A stretch of DNA of 35,980 bases, from positions 1-35,980 of the forward strand of contig NZ_PDUS01000003.1 in the NCBI RefSeq assembly GCF_002723455.1, in the 5' to 3' direction. The translations under genes were made by a program, and so were the position numbers. The first letter of the stretch is position 1, and each line of letters begins with the position of its first letter. This DNA is from Pseudoalteromonas sp. 3D05. GTDB taxonomy: Bacteria > Pseudomonadota > Gammaproteobacteria > Enterobacterales > Alteromonadaceae. A model generated the notes under the pieces. It made no database searches and was not told the origin of the DNA. It worked only from the letters and a program-made list of their open reading frames with translations. Of this stretch, positions 23,932 to 32,770 are shown one piece after another.

Positions 23932-24372
23932 ATGCCACAAATAGAAAAAAGTGCGCTAGTTATGTATAGCAGTAAAGAGATGTTTAATTTAGTGAATGAT
24001 GTAGATGCATACCCTAAATTCTTACCGCATTGCTCTGATGCAAAAATAATAACTCAGCAATCAAATACGATGACGGCAAGTTTAGAAATTTCTAAAGCAG
24101 GCATTAAAAAATGGTTTACAACAGAGAATACATTTGTTGATGAGCATACGGTGATGTTGCGTTTGGTGGATGGTCCTTTTAAAGCGTTAAAAGGTCAATG
24201 GCACTTTAGAACACTTGATGAAAGTGCGTGTAAGGTAGAGTTACGCCTTGAGTTTGAGTTTGCGAGTAAACTTATTGAACTGGCTTTTGGGAAAATTTTT
24301 AATGATGTTGCAAAGAATATGGTTAACGCATTTACTCAAAGAGCGAAAGATGTATATGGTCCGCGATTATGA
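23932..24372 (+). CDS. ratA: Ribosome association toxin RatA
   Basis: RatA is a START/SRPBCC-fold protein reported in E. coli to bind 50S subunits and block 70S assembly; relatives (Coq10) bind ubiquinone. The 146-residue product starts MPQIEKSALVMYSSKEMFNLVNDVDAYPKFLPHC (in parts) and ends with LIELAFGKIFNDVAKNMVNAFTQRAKDVYG, closely like E. coli RatA. ATG 23932 has GGGAG 6-10 bp before it; TTG 23920 is less likely. It overlaps rnfH by four bases. Confidence 0.94.
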   Translation: MPQIEKSALVMYSSKEMFNLVNDVDAYPKFLPHCSDAKIITQQSNTMTASLEISKAGIKKWFTTENTFVDEHTVMLRLVDGPFKALKGQWHFRTLDESACKVELRLEFEFASKLIELAFGKIFNDVAKNMVNAFTQRAKDVYGPRL

Positions 24373-24695
24373 TTAGTGTTGAAGTTGTGTTTGCATTGCC
24401 TACAACGGCAACTTCTTTAACTGTAGAGGTTCCACAAGGTACGAGCGCAGAAGAAGCTGTAATTAAATCAGGTATACTTCAAAAGTGTCCTGAAATAGAT
24501 GCTACTTCTTTAACTTTGGGAGTGTGGAATCGAACATGCAAATTAACTCAAGTGCTTGCGCAAGGTGATAGAGTAGAAATTTATCGTCCCTTGATAGCAG
24601 ATCCAAAGGATGCAAGGCGTAAGCGAGCTGAAAAAGCAAAAGAAGAAGGCCGCGCGAATAAAGTTACTGGTGGGCGAGCACTCGACAAGCCGTAA
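24369..24695 (+). CDS. rnfH: RnfH (RatB) ubiquitin-like fold protein
   Basis: The 108-residue protein has the beta-grasp RnfH fold: ISVEVVFALPTTATSLTVEVPQGTSAEEAVIKSG (in parts), LTLGVWNRTCKLTQVLAQGDRVEIYRPLIADPKDARRKRAEKAKEEGR (in parts). The GDRVEIYRPL motif and basic tail are family marks. Its role is unknown; it pairs with ratA here (ATGA overlap) as in E. coli, so it may modulate RatA. No terminator was seen directly after it. Confidence 0.94.
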   Translation: MISVEVVFALPTTATSLTVEVPQGTSAEEAVIKSGILQKCPEIDATSLTLGVWNRTCKLTQVLAQGDRVEIYRPLIADPKDARRKRAEKAKEEGRANKVTGGRALDKP

Positions 24696-24718
24696 ACGGA
24701 AAAAGGTTAGCTTTTGTA

Positions 24719-24862
24719 ATATACCCAAGCAATCTCAAGATGCAGAATTCAGCGTTTCACAGGGGCTTAATATCAAGGCGTTACTTTGCAACAATGGCAA
24801 TATCCCTTTTAATAAGTAACAACGATGAGAGTAAGTTCCTGTGAAGCGCCCCATGGGTTGGT
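24719..24862. repeat. MITE-like or structured intergenic segment between rnfH and bamE
   Basis: The segment has nested inverted repeats: ACCCA / TGGGT (24723-24727 and 24854-24858), GCGTTTCACAGG / CCTGTGAAGCGC (24752-24763 and 24838-24849, one mismatch) and GTTACTT / AAGTAAC (24780-24786 and 24814-24820). The outer pair is short. It carries no convincing ORF. These features suggest a small mobile repeat or a structured RNA inserted between two convergent genes. Confidence 0.5.
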
Positions 24863-24990
24863 TTAAAAGCAATTTATACTGCGTTATTGATTTTAACAAT
24901 AGAACCACTATTATTTACAATCAATGCCTAGCCTAAATCGCTTTTAATTCCAACTGAAACTAGCACCTTGAGGTGGTATAGTAATTGTGA

Positions 24991-25350
24991 TTACTGCTCA
25001 AGTGGGGTATTAAATTCTTCAGGCTGCTCGTAATCACCGCTTAATGAAACCAGTTTTTCATTCTCAAAGTTAATAGTAAGCGATTTACGTTGCTCGTTTT
25101 TACGACCTAAGTTGAAAGAATATACATAGTGCCACGTATTTTTATCGAATGCATCTTCTGCGACGGGTTTACCCAAAACATAAAGAACCTGCTCTCGTGT
25201 CATATTAATACGTAATTTATCAACATCTGATTGTTCTAAAAAGTTACCTTGTGGAATATTTATACGGTAAACCCAGCTAGAACATCCAGCAATACTACTA
25301 AGCGTAACTGCAACTATAAACCAAAGAGAAAAAGTTTTTAACGACTGCAT
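24991..25350 (-). CDS. bamE: Outer-membrane assembly lipoprotein BamE (SmpA/OmlA)
   Basis: BamE is a small lipoprotein of the BAM beta-barrel assembly complex. The 119-residue protein has a lipoprotein signal, SSIAGC (Cys23), then YRINIPQGNFLEQSDVDKLRINMTREQVLYVLGKP (in parts), NTWHYVYSF and LTINFENEKLVSLSGD, all family hallmarks. It is convergent with ratA-rnfH, the usual gene order. Confidence 0.96.
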   Translation of the reverse strand: MQSLKTFSLWFIVAVTLSSIAGCSSWVYRINIPQGNFLEQSDVDKLRINMTREQVLYVLGKPVAEDAFDKNTWHYVYSFNLGRKNEQRKSLTINFENEKLVSLSGDYEQPEEFNTPLEQ

Positions 25351-25469
25351 TGTTTGTTTGGATCCTTATTTTTTATAAACTGCATGATACCGATTAGTCA
25401 CTTAAGGTAAAACCTTTTTGCACAATTGTTTGGCACTTAATTTACACTATCGATGTTTGGAGTGATGAT

Positions 25470-25802
25470 TTGACCATAAAGAGCGATAAAAGTTTAGCCT
25501 CAGAAAAAAATACATCCAAAGAGCCAGAAGCAATTTGGTCTTTGTATATAGTTCAAACCAGGCTGGGGCATTGGTATACAGGAATTTCAACTGATGTTGC
25601 TAAACGTTTTGCCACGCATCAGGCTGGTAAAGGGGCTAAAAACTTGAAGGGGAAAGGGCCTTTAACACTAGTTTTTCAGGTTGTGGTTGGGAATCGAAGT
25701 GAAGCAACAAAGCTCGAGTACAGAGTAAAACAGTTAACAAAACCCCAAAAGCGAGCGTTTATTAAGACGCAGGAGTTGCCTTTAAAAGTCAGCAAAGTCT
25801 AA
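25470..25802 (+). CDS. GIY-YIG nuclease-superfamily protein (UPF0213/YhbQ type)
   Basis: The 110-residue protein has a GIY-YIG domain (about 22-100): [42 protein letters not shown] (in parts), [21 protein letters not shown]. The Tyr pair (LYIV and WYTGI), the Arg in AKRFATH and the Glu in ATKLEYR match catalytic places of UPF0213 single-domain proteins; E. coli YhbQ is reported to act on DNA. The start TTG 25470 is preceded by GGAG 8 bp upstream; no in-frame ATG gives a full domain. It overlaps the convergent peptidase gene by 21 bp. Confidence 0.9.
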   Translation: MTIKSDKSLASEKNTSKEPEAIWSLYIVQTRLGHWYTGISTDVAKRFATHQAGKGAKNLKGKGPLTLVFQVVVGNRSEATKLEYRVKQLTKPQKRAFIKTQELPLKVSKV

Positions 25803-26681
25803 CTTGCGAATAAACTTTTCAATATAGAGAACTGTTTCTAAGTACATTGTTTGGTCAATACTTGCAAAGTCATCAGATAATTTATGATGATGCTTGTCAT
25901 CCCCCACCCCAAAATAGATGTAGCCTATACCTGCTTTTGCAAAAGAATAATGATCACTGGCTTTGCGCCAGTCAATGCGATTATTTTTTATTAACCGATT
26001 CATATGATATGTGGAGCTTGTCACTTTTATATTGATACTATTTGTAGCTATTAAGTTTGTTAGGTTTTTTACTACCTGCTTTTGCTGACGGGAAGTAAAA
26101 GCGTATAAAGTAGGCTGGCGCTTTTTGACGCCCAACATATCAAGGTTAATATTTAATAATGGCAAAGAGGTGTCAAGCGTAGAGACATAAAACTGACTCC
26201 CATGTAAGCCATTTTCTTCTGCATCCACCGCGACAAAAGCAACGTTAAAATTAGGCGGGCGGACTTTTAGTTGCTGTGCAAGATAAAGTAGTGCACTAAC
26301 ACCCGTTGCATTATCGTTTGCACCAGGAAAATGCTTTCCACCTTTGCTACCTAAATGATCGTAATGTGCGGTTATGATCAGTTGCGGTGCGAGCGCATTA
26401 GATGTCGTCAAGTTGGCAATAACATTATTGCCCATGGAACTTGAGAAAAAACCACTACGGTACTCAAAGGGTTGTAACTGGCTCTGATAGCCAAGTGAAT
26501 GAAAACGTTTATTTATATATTGTGCTGCCTTAAACGCGCCCTGGGAATTTGTTTTTCTTCCATTAAAGGTCTCAGAGCTTAGGTGCAATAAATCATCAAA
26601 CAACTGTTGTTGTGTTACTTGTGTATATGCTGGTGTGCAATAGCATACCGTATAGAGTAAAAGTAATGCTTTTTTAATCAC
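25782..26681 (-). CDS. Exported M28-family metallopeptidase
   Basis: The 299-residue protein has a signal peptide (about 1-20) and the M28 di-zinc aminopeptidase site: His106 and Asp108 in AHYDHLG, Asp123 in GANDNATG, Glu155-Glu156 in DAEENGLHG, Asp181 in NLDMLG, and a later His in ASDHYSF. All metal and base residues expected for activity are present, so it should cleave N-terminal residues from peptides in the periplasm or outside. It overlaps the upstream TPR lipoprotein gene by 8 bp and is translated with it, so the two are likely functional partners. Its substrate is unknown. Confidence 0.92.
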   Translation of the reverse strand: MIKKALLLLYTVCYCTPAYTQVTQQQLFDDLLHLSSETFNGRKTNSQGAFKAAQYINKRFHSLGYQSQLQPFEYRSGFFSSSMGNNVIANLTTSNALAPQLIITAHYDHLGSKGGKHFPGANDNATGVSALLYLAQQLKVRPPNFNVAFVAVDAEENGLHGSQFYVSTLDTSLPLLNINLDMLGVKKRQPTLYAFTSRQQKQVVKNLTNLIATNSINIKVTSSTYHMNRLIKNNRIDWRKASDHYSFAKAGIGYIYFGVGDDKHHHKLSDDFASIDQTMYLETVLYIEKFIRKLDFADF

Positions 26682-27867
26682 TAACTTTGGCCGTCATATT
26701 TCTTAATACTGCTAACTTGGACTGATATCGTTCTTTATCGTGTTTAAAATCTGCATATTTATTTGCTAAGCGAAGTTGTTTATAAGCATGCTTAAAATCA
26801 CCTAATTGGTAGTAGGTTTTTGCTAAGCCAAAGTAGCTATCATGGAGTTTTTTATCGAGTTTTTTAGCTTTATGGTAATGCTTAATTGCATCGCGATAAG
26901 CGCCATCTTTGTAGGCTGTGTTGCCTAAAGAAACATGATAATAAGGGTTGCTTTGACGCTTTCTATCTAGTGAGTCCAATATTTCACTCGCTTGTTCATC
27001 ACGATCTGTTAGTTTATAAAGCAAAGCCAAGTTTCCAAGAGCTGTATGGTTATTTTTGTCGGCCTCTAAAGCGTAATTATAGGCGAGCTCTGCGTCTTTA
27101 AATTGATTAGTGATCCTAAATAACACAGCTAAATTACCCCATGCACTAGAATAGTCGTTATCAGTTTTAGTTGCAGCACCAAAATAGCTGTAAGCAAGAT
27201 CGTATTGCTTATTCAGCATAGCAATTACACCTTTATTGTTATAAAACATGGCTGTAATCCGGGCTTTTGAAATATTACTTGTTTGAAACTTTTCGCCTCG
27301 AGAGTTGGGGTCAAAATCTATAACGACAGAGTCTAAGCTATTGTAAACATGTTTTATATTACTGCCTTTATTTAAAGGCTGAGATATACGCAAGTTTATA
27401 TGGCTTGTTAAAAGGTTATACCCTTTATTTAGTGCCCAGTATTCTGGAATATGTACTTGTTGAAACTGAGTGGCCATTCCTAAATGCTCAGCCATGCTGT
27501 ATGCCAATATAGATAATGAAAGGCAGTTGGCATTTAGATCTCGATAGGCTTGGCTAGCAACCAGTGTAGCGCCTGATTGATAAGATAATGATTCATCGCC
27601 ATTTTCAAGTAAAAACCTAAGTAGCTTTCGGGTAGACTGCAAGTTTCGTTTTGTAGGTGGAAACGCACTGTCTAACTGCTGCTTTATATCTTCACTTAAT
27701 ACAAATATTTCAGAGGGGGTCTCGACGGGTAAGGTTTTAAAACTATACATTAAAGCAAAATTGGGGGGAGCAGAGAGTTGTGTGTTATTGGATGTGGCGT
27801 TACAACCGCTTAATAAAATTAGAAATAAAACGATGGCTAAACATGTGTTTGCGTTTGATGTTGTCAT
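26674..27867 (-). CDS. Lipoprotein with a transglutaminase-like N-terminal domain and TPR repeats
   Basis: The 397-residue protein begins with a lipoprotein signal, FLILLSGC (Cys22). Residues about 75-195 look like a transglutaminase-like fold with a candidate catalytic triad: Cys115 in NANCLSLS, His156 in TSHINL and Asp184 or Asp186 in VVIDFDP, in the right order and spacing. Residues about 205-390 hold at least four tetratricopeptide repeats (YNNKGVIAMLNKQYDLAYSYF, AWGNLAVLFRITNQFKDAEL, HVSLGNTAYKDGAYRDAIKHY, SYFGLAKTYYQLGDFKHAYKQL). I chose ATG 27867; TTG 27888 is an unlikely alternative. The gene ends inside the M28 peptidase gene (8 bp overlap). SirB1-like proteins share this fold pairing. 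Substrate and activity are unknown. Confidence 0.82.
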   Translation of the reverse strand: MTTSNANTCLAIVLFLILLSGCNATSNNTQLSAPPNFALMYSFKTLPVETPSEIFVLSEDIKQQLDSAFPPTKRNLQSTRKLLRFLLENGDESLSYQSGATLVASQAYRDLNANCLSLSILAYSMAEHLGMATQFQQVHIPEYWALNKGYNLLTSHINLRISQPLNKGSNIKHVYNSLDSVVIDFDPNSRGEKFQTSNISKARITAMFYNNKGVIAMLNKQYDLAYSYFGAATKTDNDYSSAWGNLAVLFRITNQFKDAELAYNYALEADKNNHTALGNLALLYKLTDRDEQASEILDSLDRKRQSNPYYHVSLGNTAYKDGAYRDAIKHYHKAKKLDKKLHDSYFGLAKTYYQLGDFKHAYKQLRLANKYADFKHDKERYQSKLAVLRNMTAKVSD

Positions 27868-28014
27868 TTGACTGCCCCAACTAATCAATTTACATATTAA
27901 TTATAGTCTATATTTTGAGCGGGGTAGGTCTGAACAAGTTGAAAGTTAAGAAGCGCTGTTAATTCAGAGTCTATTAGAACTAAAAGCGCGTAAGTCATAA
28001 TTTAGCGATAAGGG

Positions 28015-29928
28015 TTAATGCTTTTCAAAGGTAGCTACTAACTTATCCAAGGCTTGAGCACTGCTGGCTAGATCACTAATTGCCTGCTCAGTACTCATTT
28101 GCTCTTGCAATGCTTTATCGCTTATCTCGCTAATTGATTCAATTGTACGCCCAACGTCAGTAACAACCGTACTTTGTTCTTCAGTTGCTGTTGCAATAAG
28201 CGTTGCCATGTCATTTATTTCGTTTGCCGTATTGGTAATTGCACTTAATAATTGAACAGAGTTTTGCATGGCTAGTACACTCTCTTGAGCCTTATTTTTT
28301 GATTGTGTGATATTAGTAACAACTAATGATGAGGTACTCGTTAATTCTTCAATCATCGTTTGAATTTCAGTTGTTGATTGTGATGTGCGGCTTGCTAGCG
28401 CTCTCACTTCATCCGCAACGACTGCGAACCCTCGACCATGCTCGCCTGCACGTGCAGACTCAATTGCAGCATTTAAAGCCAGTAAGTTGGTTTGTTCTGA
28501 AATCCCTCGAATAGAATCAACAATAGTCGCAATAGCCGCTGTCTTTTGTGAAAGCTGCTCAACTTGGGTGGTTATATGATCAATATCTCCAGCTAAAGCC
28601 GAGATAGCTTCCTGGCTGAGGCTCACTTGTTGATGGCTCTTGTCGGTATTTGCCTTACTATCTTGTGTTAGCTTTGCAGCCGTTGCTGCACTGCTTGCGA
28701 TTTCTTGAACTGTAGCGCCCATTTGATTAATAGCCGCAGCGACAGTAATAGTCTGTTCTTTCTGACTATCAATAGCTTGTGAGTTACGCTGTGCTTGATC
28801 AAATACATGTTGAGAGCTTTGGCGTATTTCATGGCTTTCACTGGCAACTTTTGCAATCGCTGTTTCAATTTTTGTCAGGAATAAGTTAAAGCCGTTGCTT
28901 AATTTAGCCAGCTCAGGTTGAGCAGACTCAGGTAAGCGGTAGGCTAAATTAGCATCGCCAGAACCTAAACGAGTGAATAATTCAGCCATTTTTGATAGGG
29001 GAGATGACAATGAACGTGCAAGTAGAAAACTTACTGCGGATGCAATCAATCCAATTAAAATAGCAAAGCTAATTATCTGCCATTGTAAATCACTTATCCC
29101 TGAAAAGACTTCATCCTTAGCAACTTGCGCTACAACATATAAATGTGTGCCTTTAATCGGACTTGCGGCAAGGAAATAGGCTTTATCGTCAATGGTGGTT
29201 TCTAATAAATTAAAATCATTTTCTTGCAATAACTGGCTTGCGATACCTGGTCCATATAGTGAGTCAATTTGTGCTTTGGCAACTTTATTTGCGTCTCTAT
29301 GGAGTTTAACTAAACCTGTATCGTCGGCGATGAATACAAAACCTGATTGCTCAATTCTAAACCTGTTTAATAAAGCTTGCATTGCAGAAATGCTTTTTGC
29401 AAGGCCTGCAAGGCCTACACCATTAGTTTGCTGGTGATTTACAAACATTTTTACGTCGTTGTCACTTTCTTGAAAAATGCTAATTGAAAAAGGCTGTTCA
29501 CTTTGTTTGAAGCCGTAAAACCAAGCATCTTGCTCAGTATTCAACACTCTTAAAAAACCATCTTGATTCCAGTATTGGGCACTTTCTCTGTTAGCCCAAG
29601 ATGCCGTAGCAAGGTTATATTGGCGTTTTACGCGGTTTAACTCATTGATTAAAATCGTGTCATTAGCATTGTTCTTAGCTGCCCAATCTAAAATAAACTC
29701 ATTGCTAGATAATTGTTGTGCAGCACTTTTGAGCTGATTTATCTCTAAACTAATATAGTTATTGATAGCTTGGATTTTACTAGGGAGCTCAGACTCAATC
29801 ATACGCTGTTCTATAATCTTTTTTGCACTGAATAAAGATGTGATACCTATTAATGCAGATACCATTAATGCGATACAGATACCTAACAGTGTTATTTTTT
29901 GCGTGATTGGAGTGCGTTGTAGGAACAT
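28015..29928 (-). CDS. Methyl-accepting chemotaxis protein with periplasmic dCache-type sensor
   Basis: The 637-residue chemoreceptor has membrane helices at about 13-34 and 283-304 around a large periplasmic dCache-type sensor ([44 protein letters not shown]), a HAMP linker (about 305-358) and a cytoplasmic signalling hairpin whose tip, [35 protein letters not shown] (in parts, about 475-510), is exact for the family. It would control flagellar motion through CheA/CheW. The protein ends in [10 protein letters not shown] with no CheR-binding pentapeptide. The ligand cannot be inferred from neighbours. ATG 29928 has AGGA-like bases nearby. Confidence 0.94.
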   Translation of the reverse strand: MFLQRTPITQKITLLGICIALMVSALIGITSLFSAKKIIEQRMIESELPSKIQAINNYISLEINQLKSAAQQLSSNEFILDWAAKNNANDTILINELNRVKRQYNLATASWANRESAQYWNQDGFLRVLNTEQDAWFYGFKQSEQPFSISIFQESDNDVKMFVNHQQTNGVGLAGLAKSISAMQALLNRFRIEQSGFVFIADDTGLVKLHRDANKVAKAQIDSLYGPGIASQLLQENDFNLLETTIDDKAYFLAASPIKGTHLYVVAQVAKDEVFSGISDLQWQIISFAILIGLIASAVSFLLARSLSSPLSKMAELFTRLGSGDANLAYRLPESAQPELAKLSNGFNLFLTKIETAIAKVASESHEIRQSSQHVFDQAQRNSQAIDSQKEQTITVAAAINQMGATVQEIASSAATAAKLTQDSKANTDKSHQQVSLSQEAISALAGDIDHITTQVEQLSQKTAAIATIVDSIRGISEQTNLLALNAAIESARAGEHGRGFAVVADEVRALASRTSQSTTEIQTMIEELTSTSSLVVTNITQSKNKAQESVLAMQNSVQLLSAITNTANEINDMATLIATATEEQSTVVTDVGRTIESISEISDKALQEQMSTEQAISDLASSAQALDKLVATFEKH

Positions 29929-30056
29929 AATATGTTTGTTAATTTACTGCGTTGGCGTTCAGTTTAGCACAATAATAAGCCACTGCGATATGATATGTGT
30001 AGAAATTGGGGAAGTTACCTAATTGCTTTTAGAGGATGCTATTTGCTGTTTTAGGT

Positions 30057-30090
30057 ATGAAAAAGCCCACAGCAAATGCCAGTGGGCTTG
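30057..30090 (-). terminator. Terminator of ilvC
   Basis: AAGCCCAC / GTGGGCTT (30063-30070 and 30082-30089) with an 11-base loop is followed on the minus strand by TTTTTC, 37 bp after the ilvC stop. Confidence 0.88.
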
Positions 30091-30126
30091 GTTTCTAACA
30101 AGCGAAACTTCTTTTATTGTCCAGGG

Positions 30127-31599
30127 TTAAACAATTTTTTTCATTGCTGACATATAGCCACGCAATTTGGCGCCTACAATTTCAACAGGGTGCTCACGTA
30201 GTGCTTTATTTATTTCGATTAATGTTTTGTTATCAACGTAGTTACTTTGTTCAGCCAAACCTTTACCTATTACATCTGTTGAGATGTCTTTCATAAAGTC
30301 TTTTAGTAGTGGTAAACAAGCGTGATTATACAAATAACACCCGTATTCTGCAGTGTCAGAGATTGTTCTATTCATTTCATAGAGTTTTTTACGGGCAATA
30401 GTATTAGCAATAAGTGGCGTTTCATGAAGTGACTCGTAATACGCCGACTCTTCAATGATACCTGCAGCTGTCATCGTTTCAAAAGCAAGTTCTACGCCTG
30501 CTTTAACCATAGCAACCATTAAAATGCCATTATCAAAAAACGCTTGTTCTGTAATTTCGACATCACCCGCAGGTGTTTTTTCAAAGTTAGTTTCAGCTGT
30601 TTCTGCACGCCACTTTAATAGGTTAGCATCATCATTTGCCCAATCTTCCATCATAACGCGAGAGAACGTACCATCGATGATGTCATCTTGGTGCTTATTG
30701 TAAAGCGGGCGCATAATCACCTTAAGTTGCTCACTTAATTCAAACGCTTTTACTTTTGCTGGGTTTGATAAGCGGTCAAGCATATTTGTAACGCCACCGT
30801 ATTTAAGTGCCTCAGTTATCACTTCCCAACCGTATTGAATTAGCTTAGAGGCGTAGCCTGGTTCAATATCGTTTTCGACCATTTTGTCGAAACATAAGAT
30901 AGAACCTGTTTGAAGCATGCCGCAAAGGATAGTTTGCTCGCCCATTAGGTCAGACTTTACTTCAGCAATGAATGATGACTTCAGCACGCCTGCTCTGTGG
31001 CCCCCCGTGCCTGCTGCGTAGGCTTTTGCTTGCGCTAGACCTTTACCTTGAGGGTCGTTTTCTGGGTGTACGGCGATAAGTGTCGGAACACCAAATCCAC
31101 GTTTGTACTCTTCACGTACTTCAGAGCCTGGGCACTTCGGGGCAACCATGATGACGGTGATATCGTCACGTACTTGCATACCTTCTTCAACAATGTTGAA
31201 ACCATGCGAGTAAGCAAGCGTAGAGCCTTGTTTCATCATTGGCATAATTGCACTGACAACTGCGGTGTGCTGCTTATCTGGTGTTAAATTAAGTACTACA
31301 TCTGCGCTAGGAATTAATTCCTCATAAGTACCTACTGTAAAGCCATTTTCAGATGCGTTTAAAAATGACTGGCGGCGCTCACTGATTGCTGAATCTCGTA
31401 ATGTATAAGAAACATCCAGCCCTGAGTCACGTAGATTAAGACCTTGATTCAGGCCTTGTGCACCACAACCAACAATAACGAGCTTTTTACCTTTTAGTGC
31501 TTCGACTCCCTCAGCAAATTCAGCTGGGTCCATAAATTCGCATTGCGCTAATTGAGCTAACTGCTCACGTAAAGGAAGTGTATTAAAATAATTCGCCAT
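30127..31599 (-). CDS. ilvC: Class II ketol-acid reductoisomerase IlvC
   Basis: IlvC converts acetolactate or acetohydroxybutyrate to the dihydroxy-acid with NADPH and Mg2+, in isoleucine and valine synthesis. The 490-residue length marks the long (class II) enterobacterial form, with duplicated C-terminal knotted domain. The Rossmann site [20 protein letters not shown] (about 39-58) is followed by the NADPH-phosphate binding region ISERRQSF. Acidic metal ligands lie in [13 protein letters not shown] and [18 protein letters not shown] carries the conserved C-terminus. I chose ATG 31599 ([10 protein letters not shown], with AGGA upstream); ATG 31617 would place that site inside the gene. Divergent from its regulator ilvY. 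Confidence 0.97.
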   Translation of the reverse strand: MANYFNTLPLREQLAQLAQCEFMDPAEFAEGVEALKGKKLVIVGCGAQGLNQGLNLRDSGLDVSYTLRDSAISERRQSFLNASENGFTVGTYEELIPSADVVLNLTPDKQHTAVVSAIMPMMKQGSTLAYSHGFNIVEEGMQVRDDITVIMVAPKCPGSEVREEYKRGFGVPTLIAVHPENDPQGKGLAQAKAYAAGTGGHRAGVLKSSFIAEVKSDLMGEQTILCGMLQTGSILCFDKMVENDIEPGYASKLIQYGWEVITEALKYGGVTNMLDRLSNPAKVKAFELSEQLKVIMRPLYNKHQDDIIDGTFSRVMMEDWANDDANLLKWRAETAETNFEKTPAGDVEITEQAFFDNGILMVAMVKAGVELAFETMTAAGIIEESAYYESLHETPLIANTIARKKLYEMNRTISDTAEYGCYLYNHACLPLLKDFMKDISTDVIGKGLAEQSNYVDNKTLIEINKALREHPVEIVGAKLRGYMSAMKKIV

Positions 31600-31633
31600 T
31601 GTTAGTATCCTATTCATATAAATGCTGTTAGAT

Positions 31634-31651
31634 GCAAGTTTACTGACTTGC
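31634..31651. promoter_or_regulatory. Candidate IlvY operator in the ilvC-ilvY gap
   Basis: GCAAGT-N6-ACTTGC is a perfect dyad (outer halves GCAA and TTGC), 35-52 bp before the ilvC start. The symmetry fits LysR-type sites and the GCAA/TTGC core agrees with what I recall for IlvY, so this may be the activation site for ilvC. Confidence 0.5.
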
Positions 31652-31710
31652 TTGGTGTTACCCTATGTGAATAATGTGCTTGCGTAAAATGATATATTTG
31701 AATTAAAGTG

Positions 31711-31725
31711 TTTCATAAAATGAAA
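31711..31725. promoter_or_regulatory. Palindrome at the ilvY start, possible second operator
   Basis: TTTCATAAAATGAAA is a perfect 6+6 dyad with AAA centre, 8-22 bp before the ilvY start. It could be an autoregulatory site, or block ribosome access through a small hairpin. Confidence 0.4.
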
Positions 31726-31732
31726 TATAGGA

Positions 31733-32653
31733 ATGAGCGTGGATCATAAGCGATTAAGTTACTTTTTGGTGTTAGCAAAAACGTTGCATTTTGCCCGTGC
31801 GAGCGAGCTGTGTCATATCAGTGCACCAACTTTGAGCCGAAATATAATGCAATTGGAAGATGAAGTTGGCGTTGCATTATTTAGTCGAGATAACCGAAGT
31901 GTAAAATTAACACGTGAAGGTGAGTCGTTTATTGATTATGCAAATGCTACGCTTACTAATTGGCATCGTTTTCGTGCAAATGTTCAAGACCCTGAACAGA
32001 CGATATACGGGAAGGTTGGGATATATTGCTCAGTTACCGCTTCATACAGTTTTTTACATCAAATGTTGGAACAATTAAGATTAGAGCATCAATATATTGA
32101 GTTAAAGCTAAATACTGGTGACCCTGCGCTGGCAATCAATAGGGTGCTTGACTCTCATGAAGATATGGCAATAGCCGCTAAACCTGACAAACTACCGAAT
32201 CAGATTGCATTTGCGAGTATAGGGTATTCATCTTTGGTGTTCATTGCGCCTCGCAATCCTACGTTAATTAGAGAAAAGCTAACAACTAAAGCAGAATCAA
32301 TCGATTGGTCTGAATTAGAGTTTATCGTACCTGAACAAGGGTTAACTCGGCAAAGGCTTGAACAATGGTGGCGTAAGCATAATATTAACGCAAAAATATA
32401 TGCGCAGGTTGCTGGCCATGAAGCTATGGTATCAATGGTTAGCTTAGGGTTAGGTATAGCAATGGTACCTAAAATCGTGCTGGATAATAGTCCTCTTAAA
32501 GATCGCGTTCATATCATAAGTGACCAACGTGACGCTCCCGCCGGTTTTGAAATCGGATTAGCAGTGCTCAAGAAAAACCTTGCCGATCCTGCTTTGAATG
32601 CGCTTTGGAAAATTGCGCAATCTTTAAAGGAAATTAATAGCCTGGCTAATTAG
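31733..32653 (+). CDS. ilvY: LysR-family regulator IlvY
   Basis: IlvY activates ilvC when acetolactate or acetohydroxybutyrate is present. The 306-residue protein has the LysR winged-helix domain (about 3-62): KRLSYFLVLAKTLHFARASELCHISAPTLSRNIMQLEDEVGVALFSRDNRSVKLTREG in parts, like E. coli IlvY with its RDNR motif, and a periplasmic-binding-like effector domain (about 90-300). Divergent position next to ilvC supports the call. Confidence 0.92.
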   Translation: MSVDHKRLSYFLVLAKTLHFARASELCHISAPTLSRNIMQLEDEVGVALFSRDNRSVKLTREGESFIDYANATLTNWHRFRANVQDPEQTIYGKVGIYCSVTASYSFLHQMLEQLRLEHQYIELKLNTGDPALAINRVLDSHEDMAIAAKPDKLPNQIAFASIGYSSLVFIAPRNPTLIREKLTTKAESIDWSELEFIVPEQGLTRQRLEQWWRKHNINAKIYAQVAGHEAMVSMVSLGLGIAMVPKIVLDNSPLKDRVHIISDQRDAPAGFEIGLAVLKKNLADPALNALWKIAQSLKEINSLAN

Positions 32654-32770
32654 TACAATATTGGGGGTGAATGTATCAAAAGTGTGAATGATTGTAATCA
32701 ACTGGGGATAAGTTTTTAATAGCTTGCTATTATACCGACACAAACAGCATAAAAACGTATAAAAATAACG

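Noticed and set aside
24610..24819. A 69-residue frame running from the end of rnfH into the intergenic repeat
   Set aside because: It overlaps rnfH in another frame, lacks a ribosome site and resembles no family; the region is better explained by inverted repeats.
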